Shown in pieces: positions 34,927 through 44,655 of a stretch of DNA of 64,000 bases. The stretch lies in assembly GCF_014203235.1 (NCBI RefSeq), contig NZ_JACHIN010000015.1, forward strand, positions 204,432-268,431, in the 5' to 3' direction. The notes beneath the pieces are model-generated. The model saw nothing but the letters and a program-made list of their open reading frames with translations, ran no database searches and had not been told where the DNA came from. The stretch is from Nonomuraea endophytica (lineage in GTDB: Bacteria > Actinomycetota > Actinomycetes > Streptosporangiales > Streptosporangiaceae). A program made the position numbers and the translations under genes. Positions within the stretch are counted from its first letter, which is position 1. Each line of letters opens with the position of its first letter.

Positions 34927-35715
34927 TCAAGCGTCCCGCTCCGGGTCCAGGGGCGCCAGCAGGCCGTGCAGGTCCTCGAACAGGCCGGGGGCCGCGCACA
35001 GCGTCAGCTCGGTGTTCGGGGCCTTGCCGCGCAGGCCGCCGATCCTGGCGCCGGACTCGGCGGCGACGAGCCCGGCCGCCGCCCAGTCCCAGTAGTTGAC
35101 GCCGCGCTCGTAGTAGGCGTCCACGCGGCCGGCGGCCACCGAGCACAGGTCCGTCGCGCAGGAGCCGCCCCGGCGGATGTCGCGCACGCTGGGCAGCACC
35201 GCCGCGAGCACTTCTCCCTGTACGGCCCGCCGCTCCGGCGAGTATCCGAACCCGGTGGCGACCAGCGCCCTGGACAGCGGCACGTCCTGGTTGCAGGCGA
35301 GCCTTGAGCCGCCGAGCCAGGCGCCCTCGCCGAGCGCGGCGGTGAACACCTCGCCCCTCGGCACCACGTTGACGACCCCGGCGACGATCCCGCCGTCCAC
35401 CTCGACCGCGATGGACACGGCCCAGTCGGCCAGGCCGTACAGGAAATTGACGGTGCCGTCGATGGGGTCGACGACCCAGCGCACGCCGCTGGAGCCGGGG
35501 GTGGCGCCGCCCTCCTCGCCGAGGATCATGTCGTCGGGGCGGGCGGCCAGGATGCGGGCCCTGATGAGCTCCTCGGAGGCCTTGTCCAGCGCCGTGACGA
35601 CGTCGGTGGGGCTGGACTTGGTCTCGACCGCCGCGGACATCGTGGGCCGCTCGGCGAGCAACATCGCGCCCGCCTCCCTGGCGATGTCCTCGGCGAGTTT
35701 CAGAAAGTCGGTCAT
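34927..35715 (-). CDS. suhB: Inositol monophosphatase family protein
   Basis: 262 residues; Mg2+-dependent phosphatase of the SuhB/IMPase type, acting on inositol 1-phosphate or related sugars. The metal sites are visible: ILGEEGG, WVVDPIDGTVNFLYG (about 88-102) and the C-terminal GVNYWDWAAAGLVAAESG. ATG start. It is the counterpart of mycobacterial SuhB (Rv2701c), normally close to dut and DUF4193, so its position marks the far end of the split conserved block. Confidence 0.92.
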   Translation of the reverse strand: MTDFLKLAEDIAREAGAMLLAERPTMSAAVETKSSPTDVVTALDKASEELIRARILAARPDDMILGEEGGATPGSSGVRWVVDPIDGTVNFLYGLADWAVSIAVEVDGGIVAGVVNVVPRGEVFTAALGEGAWLGGSRLACNQDVPLSRALVATGFGYSPERRAVQGEVLAAVLPSVRDIRRGGSCATDLCSVAAGRVDAYYERGVNYWDWAAAGLVAAESGARIGGLRGKAPNTELTLCAAPGLFEDLHGLLAPLDPERDA

Positions 35716-35737
35716 GAGCCTGCCCTGGATGTCGCTG

Positions 35738-37714
35738 TCATGCTACGGAGTCCGGGCGCTTCCACTCCTGGCCGAGGACGTGCTGGGCGAGGAAGGCCAG
35801 GACGGTCTCGTACCAGGCGACGGCGTTGCCGGGCTTGAGGATCCAGTGGTTCTCGTCGGGGAAGTACAGGAACTTCGACTCGACCTCGCTGCGCTGCAGG
35901 TCCCACCACAGGCGCAGGGCCTCGCCGATCGGCACCCGGTAGTCCTTGTCGCCGTGGATGACGAGCATCGGGGTGCGGATGTCCTTGAGGCCGTGGTGCG
36001 GGGAGAGCTTGGCGTAGCGCTCGGAGCCGGGCTCGCCGAACTCGCGCTGCCAGTACATGGCGGCGTCGGTGGTGCCGGCGAACTGGTCGAGGTTCCACAG
36101 CGAGGCGTGAGTGACGACGGCCTTGTAGCGGTCGCTGTGACCGGCGACCCAGTTGGCCATGTAGCCGCCGTAGGAGCCGCCCATCGCGCCGGCGCGCTCG
36201 CCGTCGACGTCGGGGCGGGCGATGGCGACGTCCACGATCGCGTCGAGGTCGGCGAGCGTGCGCGGGCCCCAGTCGCCCCAGCCGCGGTCGATCATCCGCT
36301 GGCCGTAGCCGGTGGAAAGACACGGATCGGGCAGCAGTACGGCGTAGCCGTGCTCGGCCATGATCCACGGGTTCCAGCGCCACTGCCAGTCGTTCCAGGA
36401 GGCGACGGGCCCGCCGTGGATCCAGAGCATGAACGGCGCCGGGTCGTCGGCCGAGGCGCCCTCGGGCAGCACCAGCCAGCCGCGGATGGTCGCGCCGTCG
36501 TCGGCGGTGGCGGAGATCTCGGTGAGCGTGCCCTTGACCTCGGGCCGCTCGGCCGGCGAGGGCAGGTCGGTGACCTGGCCGCCGGGCAGGTCGATGCGCG
36601 CGGGCCCGGCGGGGAAGGACACGGAGCTGCGCAGCGCGTAGACGGAGCTGCCGTCGGCGGCGGGGTTGAGCGCGAGGTAGGCGTCGTCGTCGCGGGTGAG
36701 CCGGGAGGCCGCGCCGCCGATCGGCACCACGAACGCCGGGCGGCGGCCCTGGTGGTCGGCCACGATGTAGACGGACCCGGAGTCGGGAGCCCAGGCCACG
36801 TCCATCGGGAACAGGTCGGGGGCGTGGGTCTGGCCCTGGCCGGTGGCCAGGTCGCCGATCCACAGCTCGGTGCGGGCCGACAGGTCGAGCGCGGTGTGCC
36901 GGTCGCGGGCGGCGGCGACCTTGGTGCCGTCGGGCGAGACGGCCAGCGGGCCGGTGAAGTCCTGGCCCTCCTCGGTCACGACGGTGCGCCGCTCCCCGGT
37001 GGCCACGTCGATCGCGACCAGGTCGGAGCGCTGCTGCCCGCCCGGCAGGTACGTGGTCCAGGTGCTGACCACGGCCGTGCCGTCCGGGGTGAGGTCGAAG
37101 GAGGCGTTGACCAGCGCCCGTCCGGCGTCCGGCGTCAGGTCGCGCACCTCGGCCAGGCGGTCGCCGCTCAGCCGGCCGGCGAACAGCCGGGGGCCGCCGG
37201 GGCCGAGGTCGTGGTCCCAGTAGCGGACCGGGTAGCCCTCGTGCAGGATCGCGCTGATGCCGGCGTCCTTGCGGGCCTTGCGCCGCTCCTCCTCGGTGGA
37301 CTCCTCGCCGGTGAGCACGTCGGCGGAGAAGACGACCACGTCGCCCGCGGTCTTGAAGGCGCCGATGCCACCGGGCCTGGCGGCGATCTGGCGGGCCTCG
37401 CCGCCCTCGCGCGGCAGCAGCCACAGCGCCGGGACCTCCTCCTCGCCGTCCTTGACCGTCGGGTCGGGGCGGGCGGAGGTGAACAGCACGTCGCCGGCGG
37501 CGGTGAAATCGGCCGAGCTCTCACCCTTGGCCGAGCGGGTCAGCCGATAGGGGGCGCCGTCGACGGGGATCGCCCAGAGCGCGGTGCCGAAGGATTTGCC
37601 GTCCGGATTGAGCGACTGGACCACCGACACCAGCCGCGAGCCGTCCGGGGACAGCTTGAGCGAGAGAACCCGAGGGATAGCCACATAGTCGCGAATGTCG
37701 TTGAATGCGCTCAC
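35738..37714 (-). CDS. S9 family (acylaminoacyl/prolyl oligopeptidase) serine peptidase
   Basis: 658 residues, GTG start. The first 390 residues form a beta-propeller of TolB/WD40-like blades (LSPDGSRLVSVV, LTPDGTAVVSTW, VSPDGTKVAAARD). The alpha/beta-hydrolase domain at about 430-655 has the Ser nucleophile S514 in GGSYGGYM, Asp in VIHGDKDYRVP and His in DENHWILKPG. No signal peptide, so it probably trims peptides in the cytosol. Divergent from hemH with only 39 bp between starts. Confidence 0.93.
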   Translation of the reverse strand: MSAFNDIRDYVAIPRVLSLKLSPDGSRLVSVVQSLNPDGKSFGTALWAIPVDGAPYRLTRSAKGESSADFTAAGDVLFTSARPDPTVKDGEEEVPALWLLPREGGEARQIAARPGGIGAFKTAGDVVVFSADVLTGEESTEEERRKARKDAGISAILHEGYPVRYWDHDLGPGGPRLFAGRLSGDRLAEVRDLTPDAGRALVNASFDLTPDGTAVVSTWTTYLPGGQQRSDLVAIDVATGERRTVVTEEGQDFTGPLAVSPDGTKVAAARDRHTALDLSARTELWIGDLATGQGQTHAPDLFPMDVAWAPDSGSVYIVADHQGRRPAFVVPIGGAASRLTRDDDAYLALNPAADGSSVYALRSSVSFPAGPARIDLPGGQVTDLPSPAERPEVKGTLTEISATADDGATIRGWLVLPEGASADDPAPFMLWIHGGPVASWNDWQWRWNPWIMAEHGYAVLLPDPCLSTGYGQRMIDRGWGDWGPRTLADLDAIVDVAIARPDVDGERAGAMGGSYGGYMANWVAGHSDRYKAVVTHASLWNLDQFAGTTDAAMYWQREFGEPGSERYAKLSPHHGLKDIRTPMLVIHGDKDYRVPIGEALRLWWDLQRSEVESKFLYFPDENHWILKPGNAVAWYETVLAFLAQHVLGQEWKRPDSVA

Positions 37715-37753
37715 TCGATCGAACCTACCTCAGCGCCCCCTAGGCTTGCCTAC

Positions 37754-38665
37754 GTGGGAAACTACGACGCGCTGCTGATCCTGTCCTTCGGCGGACCTGA
37801 GGGCCCCGACGACGTCATGCCCTTCCTGGAGAACGTCGTGCGCGGCCGCGGCGTGCCGCCCGAGCGGCTCGAGGAGGTCGCCGGGCACTATCTCCACTTC
37901 GGCGGGATCAGCCCGATCAACCAGCAGAACCGCGACCTGATCGAGGCCGTGCGGCCCACGCTCGACGTGCCCGTCTACTGGGGCAACCGCAACTGGGCGC
38001 CCTACGGCGAAGAGACCGTGCGCCAGATGCGCGCGGACGGCGTGCGCAGGGCGGCGGTCTTCGCCACCTCGGCCTTCGCCGGCTACTCCTCCTGCCGGCA
38101 GTATTACGAGGACATCGCGCGCATCTCGCTGCCCGACGGGCCCGAGCTGGTCAAGCTGCCGCACTACGGCGACCATCCGGGGTTCGTGACGGCCATGGCC
38201 GACCGGGTCGGCGACGCGCTGGCCGAGCTCAGCGAGCCCGACGCCAGGCTCGTCTTCACCGCCCACAGCATCCCGCTGGCCCACGCCAAGAGCGCCTACG
38301 AGAGCGAGCTGCGGCGCAGCGCCGAGCTGGTCAACCGGGCGCTGGGCCGTACTCAAGGCTGGGACCTCGTGTGGCAGTCGCGCAGCGGCCCGCCGCAGGT
38401 GCCGTGGCTGGAGCCGGACGTCTGCGACCACCTGCGCAAGCTGGACGGCCCGGTGGTGCTGGCGCCGATCGGGTTCGTCTCCGACCACATGGAGGTCGTC
38501 TACGACCTCGACACCGAGGCCGTGGAGGTGGCCGCCGAGCTGGGGCTGCCGATGGCGCGGGCGGCCACGGTCGGCACCCACCCGGCGTTCGTGCGCGTGG
38601 TGGGCGAGCTGATGGCCGGGCCGGAGCCGGTGCCGTGCTCGCTGGAGACGTGTCCTCAGGTGTAG
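37754..38665 (+). CDS. hemH: Ferrochelatase (probably coproporphyrin ferrochelatase, CpfC)
   Basis: 303 residues; inserts Fe2+ into the porphyrin late in haem synthesis. LLILSFGGPEGPDDVMPFLENV, the region HFGGISPIN, the metal-site stretch TSAFAGYSSCRQYYED and VFTAHSIPLAHAKS are characteristic. It is shorter than many actinobacterial enzymes (about 340-370). The GTG at 37754 is the only start that fits the conserved N-terminus. As actinobacteria use the coproporphyrin route, CpfC activity is expected. The 3' end overlaps the convergent transglycosylase by ten bases. Confidence 0.92.
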   Translation: MGNYDALLILSFGGPEGPDDVMPFLENVVRGRGVPPERLEEVAGHYLHFGGISPINQQNRDLIEAVRPTLDVPVYWGNRNWAPYGEETVRQMRADGVRRAAVFATSAFAGYSSCRQYYEDIARISLPDGPELVKLPHYGDHPGFVTAMADRVGDALAELSEPDARLVFTAHSIPLAHAKSAYESELRRSAELVNRALGRTQGWDLVWQSRSGPPQVPWLEPDVCDHLRKLDGPVVLAPIGFVSDHMEVVYDLDTEAVEVAAELGLPMARAATVGTHPAFVRVVGELMAGPEPVPCSLETCPQV

Positions 38666-39822
38666 GCGCGGGCGTAGGCCTCGGCGTAGCCCATGACCTT
38701 GTTCACGTAGTCCCACGAGTGGTTGTAGAACCAGATCGCCTTGCGGAGCTTCTCGCCGCCCTTGCCGGCGCCGTTGGCGCACAGGTAGTTGGCGGCGCCC
38801 GGCACCGCGTCGTACGGGCTCCAGATGTCCTTCTTGCCGTCGGCGTCGCCGTCCACGCCGTAGGCACGCCAGGTGGCGGGCATGAACTGCATCGGCCCCA
38901 GCGCGCCCGCGCTCGACGGCCCGTTGTTGCGCCCGTGCCCGCTCTCGACCTGCCCGATGGCGGCCAGCACCGTCCAGGACAGCCCGGGGCAGCGGGTGGC
39001 CGCCTGCTTGTAGAGGTCGAGGTAGCTGCCCGGCCGTCCCACCGACGCCACCTGCTGTTCCTGCGGCGCGGGCGTACGGCTGCCGCCCAGCCCGATCACC
39101 TGCGCCCCCTTGCCGAGGAGCTTGGCGACCCCGGCGGTGCCCACCTTGCCCTCCTTGCCGTGCAGCAGCACGGCCACGCCCGGGGCGACGCCGAGCGCCT
39201 TGCCGGTCTCGGCGCTGACGATGCCGTCGATGCCCTTGAGCCCGAGCCCGGCCGAGGCGGCCAGCCGGAGCCTGGGCCCGCCGTCCACCTGGTAGTCCGC
39301 GCCCAGCACCATGCCGAGGCGGCGCGCGGCGGCGGTGTCGGCGACCAGTTCGCCGCGGCTGAGCGCGCTCCAGACGGCCGGCTCGTCGGCGACCGGCTTC
39401 GGGGTCCAGGCGCGGAAGTCGGCCGGGGTGACGGCCAGCACGTTCAGGCCGGTGCCGGAGATCTTGATGGCGCCCGCGTCCACGACCGCCACCTTCTGCA
39501 CGTGCTTGAGCCGGCCGAGCGCGTGGCGGGCCTGCTTGGGCACGGTGGCGCGGGCGATCGCCAGCACCCTGGGCGGGGTGGGCGTGATGCCGGGGCCGCC
39601 TCTGCCGAAGTCCTTCACCTGTTCGGGGATCAGACGTTCCAGGGGTTCCGGCCTGGCCTGCGGTTCGGGGGCGCGCCGGGTCTGCTGGGGCTGGGCCGTA
39701 CCGGTGAACAGGTCGTCGCGGACGAGGAAGACCACGCCGCCGCTCGTCACGGTGACCACGGCGACCGCGGCCACGAGCAGCACCGCGGAGCGGATCGAGG
39801 GAAGAGCGGACACGCGGGACAC
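38656..39822 (-). CDS. Membrane-anchored lytic murein transglycosylase with extra N-terminal domain
   Basis: 388 residues. A membrane anchor (about 10-33) is followed by a proline-rich linker. A domain at about 95-245 (VLAVTPADFRAWTP, then ELVADTAAARRLGM) resembles the extracellular domain of FtsX/MacB permeases. The SLT-type domain at about 270-385 has the catalytic Glu in AAIGQVESGHGRNNG and the substrate segment GALGPMQFMPATW. It would cleave glycan strands outside the membrane. GTG at 39822 has GGGTAA upstream; GTG at 39813 is equally possible. Confidence 0.87.
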   Translation of the reverse strand: MSRVSALPSIRSAVLLVAAVAVVTVTSGGVVFLVRDDLFTGTAQPQQTRRAPEPQARPEPLERLIPEQVKDFGRGGPGITPTPPRVLAIARATVPKQARHALGRLKHVQKVAVVDAGAIKISGTGLNVLAVTPADFRAWTPKPVADEPAVWSALSRGELVADTAAARRLGMVLGADYQVDGGPRLRLAASAGLGLKGIDGIVSAETGKALGVAPGVAVLLHGKEGKVGTAGVAKLLGKGAQVIGLGGSRTPAPQEQQVASVGRPGSYLDLYKQAATRCPGLSWTVLAAIGQVESGHGRNNGPSSAGALGPMQFMPATWRAYGVDGDADGKKDIWSPYDAVPGAANYLCANGAGKGGEKLRKAIWFYNHSWDYVNKVMGYAEAYARAYT

Positions 39823-39891
39823 GTTACCCAAAATCACTTGCGCTTCCGCGAGGGTCTGCAGAAGGGTGTCACGCGGCGATAGGGGGATTTT

Positions 39892-41094
39892 GTGGTCGGG
39901 CCGTATCGGGGACTGTTCAACGAGCCCGGGGTCAAGGGTTTCGTGCTGGCCGGGTTCATCGGGCGTTTTCCGATGTCGATGCTGGGGATCGGGATCGTTC
40001 TTCTGATCTCCGCGCTGACCGGGTCCTACGCCACGGCGGGAGCCGTCGCGGCCGTGGTCAACGTCTCCTATGCGATCGCCGCGCCGCTCTCGGGACGGCT
40101 GGCCGACCGTTTCGGCCAGAATCGGGTGATCTTCCCCTTCGCCGTGGTCAACGCGGTGGCCCTGGTCTCGCTCATCCTGAGCGCCGGGTTCCGGCTGCCC
40201 GAATGGACGCTCTACGCCTCGGGCCTGCTCGTCGGCGCGACCTCGCTCTCGCTGGGCTCGATGGTGCGCGCGCGGTGGTCGAACCGGCACGGCGGCTCGG
40301 CGAAGCTGCACACCGCCTTCGCGTTCGAGTCGGTGGCCGACGAGGTCATTTTCGTGACCGGCCCGGCGGCGGTGACGCTGCTGGCCACCTATGTCAACCC
40401 GTACGCGGGGCTGGTGGTCGCCGTGGTGGCGATGCTGGGCGGGTCGCTGGCGCTGGCGGCGCAGCGGCGTACGCAGCCGCCGATCGTGGCGGTGCGCTCG
40501 GTCAGCGGCACGCCGATCCTGATCCCGGGCATCGCCCTGCTGTCGGCCGTTTACGTGGGGCTGGGCGCGGTCTTCGGCTCGGTCGACCTGATCACCGTGG
40601 CCTTCGCCGAGGAGCACGGAGCCAAGGGGGCCGCGGGGTTCCTGCTGGCCAGCTTCGCGGGCGGCTCGATGGTCTCGGGCCTGTGGTTCGGCTCGCGGCA
40701 CTGGCGAATCCCGATGCGCGGGCGCTTCGTGCGGGCGCTCGGGGTGTTCGTCGTCGGCCTGCTGCCGATCATGTTCGTGGGTGACACGCGGGTCATGGCG
40801 CTCGCGCTGTTCATCGCGGGCCTGGCCATCTCGCCGACGCTCATCACCGGCTTCTCGCTGACCGAGCGCCTGGTGCCGCCCTCGCTGCTGACCGAGGGAA
40901 TGGCCTGGATCTCGACCTCGATCGGGTTCGGCGTCGCGCTCGGCGCGTGGGCCGGCGGGCGGCTCACCGAGGCGTTCGGCGCCTCCAACGCCTACGCGTT
41001 CTCACTGGCGTGCGCGCTGCTCGCGGCCATCGTCGGGGTGTCAGGTTCGGGTTTGCTGAGGATTCCGGAAGCGCCTTCTCCCGCGAAGAGCTGA
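39892..41094 (+). CDS. Major facilitator superfamily transporter
   Basis: 400 residues with about twelve hydrophobic helices. GRLADRFGQNRV between helices 2 and 3 is the MFS loop motif. The overall pattern matches drug-exporter-like actinobacterial MFS proteins, but the substrate cannot be told. GTG at 39892 follows AGGGGG. It starts 69 bp from the divergent transglycosylase and is followed by the deacetylase on the same strand. Confidence 0.88.
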   Translation: MVGPYRGLFNEPGVKGFVLAGFIGRFPMSMLGIGIVLLISALTGSYATAGAVAAVVNVSYAIAAPLSGRLADRFGQNRVIFPFAVVNAVALVSLILSAGFRLPEWTLYASGLLVGATSLSLGSMVRARWSNRHGGSAKLHTAFAFESVADEVIFVTGPAAVTLLATYVNPYAGLVVAVVAMLGGSLALAAQRRTQPPIVAVRSVSGTPILIPGIALLSAVYVGLGAVFGSVDLITVAFAEEHGAKGAAGFLLASFAGGSMVSGLWFGSRHWRIPMRGRFVRALGVFVVGLLPIMFVGDTRVMALALFIAGLAISPTLITGFSLTERLVPPSLLTEGMAWISTSIGFGVALGAWAGGRLTEAFGASNAYAFSLACALLAAIVGVSGSGLLRIPEAPSPAKS

Positions 41095-41150
41095 TCCGCT
41101 ACGGTCGGGAGATCCCTCAAGCAACACCCTCAACTCACGAAAGCTCCGTA

Positions 41151-41861
41151 ATGTCCCGACAAATTGCTTCACTTCTAGCTATCGCCGCTGTAACCGTCAC
41201 TCTGGCCCCAGCTCCCGCGTCGGCCGCACCCGAAGTCGACTGCACGCAGGTCAAATGCCTCGCGCTGACCTTCGACGACGGGCCGGGCAAGTACGCTGAC
41301 AAACTCCTCGACACGCTGAAGAAGGCCAACGCGAAGGCGACCTTCTTCCTGGAGGGCCAGTACGTCAAGACGCGGCCCGCCTTCGCCAAGCGCATGGCCA
41401 AGGAGGGCCACGAGCTCGGCAACCACAGCTACAAGCATCCCAACTTCACCGATCTCGAACCGGGGGCCATCCGGAACGAGGTCAAGAAGACCCAGGACAT
41501 CATCTACAAGACGACCGGGGTCACGCCCAAGCTGCTGCGCCCGCCGTACGGGATGGCCGACATCCAGGTGTCGGACGTGGCGGCGGAGTTCGACATGCCG
41601 ATCGTGTTGTGGACGGCGGGCTCGCGTGACTGGGCCACCAAGAACGCCGACGAGATCAAGAAGCAGACCTTGGCGGTCGCCCAGCGAGACGGCATCATCC
41701 TGATGCACGACTGGGTCAAGCAGACGGTCGACGTGATGCCGAGCCTGGTCAAGCTGCTCCAAAGCCGCGGCTACACGCTGGTGACCGTTTCCACACTGCT
41801 CAAGAGCCAGAACCTTCAGCCCGGCGACATTTACCCGGTTCCCGAAGGCTGGGAGAGATGA
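41151..41861 (+). CDS. Secreted polysaccharide deacetylase (NodB domain)
   Basis: 236 residues. Signal peptide (1-25, cleavage near ASA-APE). The NodB domain has TFDDGPG with D42-D43, the zinc motif HSYKHP, RPPYGMAD, RDW and the final ILMHDW: all five catalytic motifs are present. It removes acetyl groups from an extracellular glycan, peptidoglycan or chitin-like. ATG at 41151; no strong ribosome site is seen. Two neighbouring wall enzymes (the transglycosylase and this one) suggest a cell-envelope theme. Confidence 0.92.
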   Translation: MSRQIASLLAIAAVTVTLAPAPASAAPEVDCTQVKCLALTFDDGPGKYADKLLDTLKKANAKATFFLEGQYVKTRPAFAKRMAKEGHELGNHSYKHPNFTDLEPGAIRNEVKKTQDIIYKTTGVTPKLLRPPYGMADIQVSDVAAEFDMPIVLWTAGSRDWATKNADEIKKQTLAVAQRDGIILMHDWVKQTVDVMPSLVKLLQSRGYTLVTVSTLLKSQNLQPGDIYPVPEGWER

Positions 41862-41906
41862 GTATCGTTCACGTTTAACGGAACGATCCTTTCCAGGGGG
41901 CGCGTC

Positions 41907-43184
41907 ATGGTCTTCACCAACTGGGCCGGCAACCAGTCGGGCACCCCCGCCGAGGTGCGCACACCCACCTCGGTCGAAGACGTGGCAGGCGCCGTGCGGG
42001 ACGCCACGCGCACCGGACGGCGCCTGCGCATGGTCGGAACGGGCCACTCCTTCACCGGAGTGGCCCTCACCGACGGCATCATGCTCCGCCCCCACGGCCT
42101 CACCGGCGTCAGGACCTGGGCGGACGACCGGGTGACCGTCCTCGCCGGCACCCCGCTCAGACACCTCAACGAACTGCTCGACCAGCGCGGCCTCGCGCTC
42201 GCCAACATGGGCGACATCACCGAGCAGACCGTCTCCGGCGCCATCCAGACCGGCACCCACGGCACCGGCCGCGACACCGGCGGCCTGGCCGACCAGGTCG
42301 TCGAGCTGGAGCTCGTGCTCGCCGACGGCTCCCTGGCCACGGTCAAGCCGGGCGAGGACCTCTTCGACGCCGCCCGGGTCGGGCTCGGCGCGCTCGGCGT
42401 CCTGACCGCGGTGACGTTCAAGGTCGAGCCCGCGTTCCTGCTGCACAACCGGCGCCGCCGGCTTCCGCTCCCCGAGATCCTGTCCTCGCTCGACACCATG
42501 ACCTCGGCCAACGAGCACCTCGACTTCTTCTGGCTGCCGCACACCGACGCCTGCCTGGTCAAGACCAACAACAGGAACCCGGGGCCGGCCCGGCCGCCGA
42601 GCGCGTTCAAGCACTGGCTGGACGCGGTCTTCCTGGAGAACACGCTCTTCGGCGCGGCCTGCGCGCTCGGCGCCCGCTCCCCCGGCCTGATCCCCCGCAT
42701 CAACGCCGTCAGCGCCGCCGCGCTCGGCGACTCCGAGTCCGTGGACACCTCCTACAAGATCTTCACCGCCCGGCGCGACGTGCGCTTCCTGGAGATGGAG
42801 TACGCCGTGCCGCGCGAGCACCTGGGCCAGGCGCTGCGCGAGACCCGCGACCTGGTCGAGCTCATGGACTGGAAGATCACCTTCCCGGTCGAGGTACGGG
42901 TGACGCCGCCGAGCGACGCCTGGCTGTCCACCGCGTACGGCCGGGACTCCGCCTACATCGCCTGCCACATCTACCGCCGCACCCCCAACCCCGCCTACTT
43001 CGAGGGCGTCGAAGAGATCATGACCAGGCTGGGTGGACGCCCTCACTGGGGCAAGATGCACACCCGCGACGCCGCCTACCTCAAGACCGTCTACCCGCGC
43101 CTGCCCGACTTCGTGGCCCTGCGCGACCGCCTCGACCCCGGCCGCCTCTTCACCAACCCCTACCTGGAGACCGTCCTCGGCTGA
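41907..43184 (+). CDS. FAD-linked alditol / D-arabinono-1,4-lactone oxidase
   Basis: 425 residues of the VAO/PCMH flavoprotein family. The FAD domain has TPTSVEDVAGAV and the GTGHSF motif (about 47-52), whose histidine carries FAD covalently in related alditol oxidases. The ALO domain ends with GRPHWGKMHT, the conserved C-terminal motif. It oxidises an alditol or sugar lactone with O2; the exact substrate is not visible. ATG at 41907 follows AGGGGG at good spacing. Confidence 0.9.
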   Translation: MVFTNWAGNQSGTPAEVRTPTSVEDVAGAVRDATRTGRRLRMVGTGHSFTGVALTDGIMLRPHGLTGVRTWADDRVTVLAGTPLRHLNELLDQRGLALANMGDITEQTVSGAIQTGTHGTGRDTGGLADQVVELELVLADGSLATVKPGEDLFDAARVGLGALGVLTAVTFKVEPAFLLHNRRRRLPLPEILSSLDTMTSANEHLDFFWLPHTDACLVKTNNRNPGPARPPSAFKHWLDAVFLENTLFGAACALGARSPGLIPRINAVSAAALGDSESVDTSYKIFTARRDVRFLEMEYAVPREHLGQALRETRDLVELMDWKITFPVEVRVTPPSDAWLSTAYGRDSAYIACHIYRRTPNPAYFEGVEEIMTRLGGRPHWGKMHTRDAAYLKTVYPRLPDFVALRDRLDPGRLFTNPYLETVLG

Positions 43185-43238
43185 GTCGTATAGCTGGCTG
43201 GAGTGCCAGGCGGCCCCGGGCGTCCATACCCTTTGAGC

Positions 43239-44468
43239 ATGACGCGTGACGCCCTCGAGGCTCTGGACCGCCTCGCGGGCGGGCTCGGCACCGCCGTACT
43301 CGCCCTGTTCATGGCGATGGCGTGGACGGTGACGCTGGTGAGCTGCCTCACCGGCGTCGGCCTGCTGGCGCTGCCCGGCATGATCGGGCTGACCAGGTCC
43401 GTGGCCGAGCGGGAACGCGCCCGCCTGGGCCGCCGCGGCGACCCGGTCATCTCCCCCTACGGCGAACCCGCCGCGGGAAACTGGGCCCAGCAGATGAACG
43501 CGGCCTGGCACGACCCCTCCGTCCGGCGCGACCTGGCGTGGGTGGGCATCCACGCCACGATGGGACTGACGCTCGGGCTGGTCGGCCTCGCGCTGCCGAT
43601 CATGGGGCTGCGCGACGTGACGTTCCCGCTGTGGTGGCGGCTCCTGCCCGCGGGCGAGGTGGGCTCCTCGCTCGGCGTGCGCGCCGAGACGTGGCCGGGT
43701 GTCCTGGCCGTGGGCCTGTCGGGGCTGCTCTGGCTGGGGCTGGCCGTCGTGCTGGGGCCGCGGCTGGCCGTGCTGCAGAGCTGGCCGGGCCGCAGGCTGC
43801 TGGCGCCGCACGCCTCGGTGGACCTGTCCGAGCGGGTCGCGCGGCTGACCGCCACCCGCGCCGCCGCCCTGCGCGCCCACGCCGCCGAACTGCGCAGGAT
43901 CGAACGCTCCCTGCACGACGGCGCCCAGAACCGGCTCGTCGCCGTCGTCGTCACCGTCGCCGCCGCCAGACGCGCGCTCTCCCGGAACCCCGAGGCCGCC
44001 GACCCCGCCCTCGAACGCGCCCAGACCGCCGCAGAGCAGGCCCTCGCCGAACTGCGCGGCGTCGTGCGCGGCATCCTGCCGCCTGTCCTGGAGGACAAGG
44101 GCCTGTCCGGCGCGCTGTCGGCGCTGGCCGCCGGATCGGCCGTCCCGTGCGGGCTGAGCGTCGGCGAACTCGGGCCGCTCCCGCTCTCGGTCGAGGCCAC
44201 GGCGTACTTCACCGTCGCCGAGGCCCTCACCAACGTCGCCCGCCACAGCGCCGCCACCCGGGTCGACGTCGAGGTCATCCTGTACGGCGAGGCGCTGCGG
44301 ATCACCGTGGAGGACGACGGCAGGGGCGGCGCCCTTGAGGAGTCAGGAGGGGGGTCTGGGCTGGCGGGGATCAGGCGGCGCGTGGAGTCCCACGACGGCG
44401 TCCTCACCCTGTCCAGCCCGGAGGGCGGCCCCACCAGGCTGGTGGTCGTCCTGCCCCCGGCCTCCTGA
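43239..44468 (+). CDS. Sensor histidine kinase (HisKA_3, orphan)
   Basis: 409 residues. Four hydrophobic segments in the first 190 residues form a small membrane sensor domain of the type common in Streptomyces kinases. The HisKA_3 box RRIERSLHDGAQNRLVAV holds H226, followed by the GHKL domain with ALTNVARHS and the end GSGLAGIRRRVESHDG. No response regulator is beside it, so its partner lies elsewhere. ATG at 43239. Confidence 0.9.
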   Translation: MTRDALEALDRLAGGLGTAVLALFMAMAWTVTLVSCLTGVGLLALPGMIGLTRSVAERERARLGRRGDPVISPYGEPAAGNWAQQMNAAWHDPSVRRDLAWVGIHATMGLTLGLVGLALPIMGLRDVTFPLWWRLLPAGEVGSSLGVRAETWPGVLAVGLSGLLWLGLAVVLGPRLAVLQSWPGRRLLAPHASVDLSERVARLTATRAAALRAHAAELRRIERSLHDGAQNRLVAVVVTVAAARRALSRNPEAADPALERAQTAAEQALAELRGVVRGILPPVLEDKGLSGALSALAAGSAVPCGLSVGELGPLPLSVEATAYFTVAEALTNVARHSAATRVDVEVILYGEALRITVEDDGRGGALEESGGGSGLAGIRRRVESHDGVLTLSSPEGGPTRLVVVLPPAS

Positions 44469-44480
44469 AGCGGCGGGGTT

Positions 44481-44568
44481 GTCAGCCGCCGGTCTTCTGG
44501 GGCTGCGGCCATAGGGGCGTGTCAGCCGCCGGTCTTCTGGCGGAGGTTGTCAGCCGCCGGGCTTCTGA
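44481..44568. repeat. Three copies of a 20-bp repeat after the orphan kinase
   Basis: GTCAGCCGCCGGTCTTCTGG occurs at 44481-44500 and 44521-44540, and with one change at 44549-44568; half-copies follow up to about 44640. It fills the non-coding gap before the convergent membrane protein gene. Confidence 0.85.
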
Positions 44569-44655
44569 AGCGTCAGCCCTTCCGGATGCCGGTCTTGTTA
44601 GACGTACCGGCATACCGGTCTTGGGAGGCGCCAGCCGTACCGGATCAGGGGTTTG

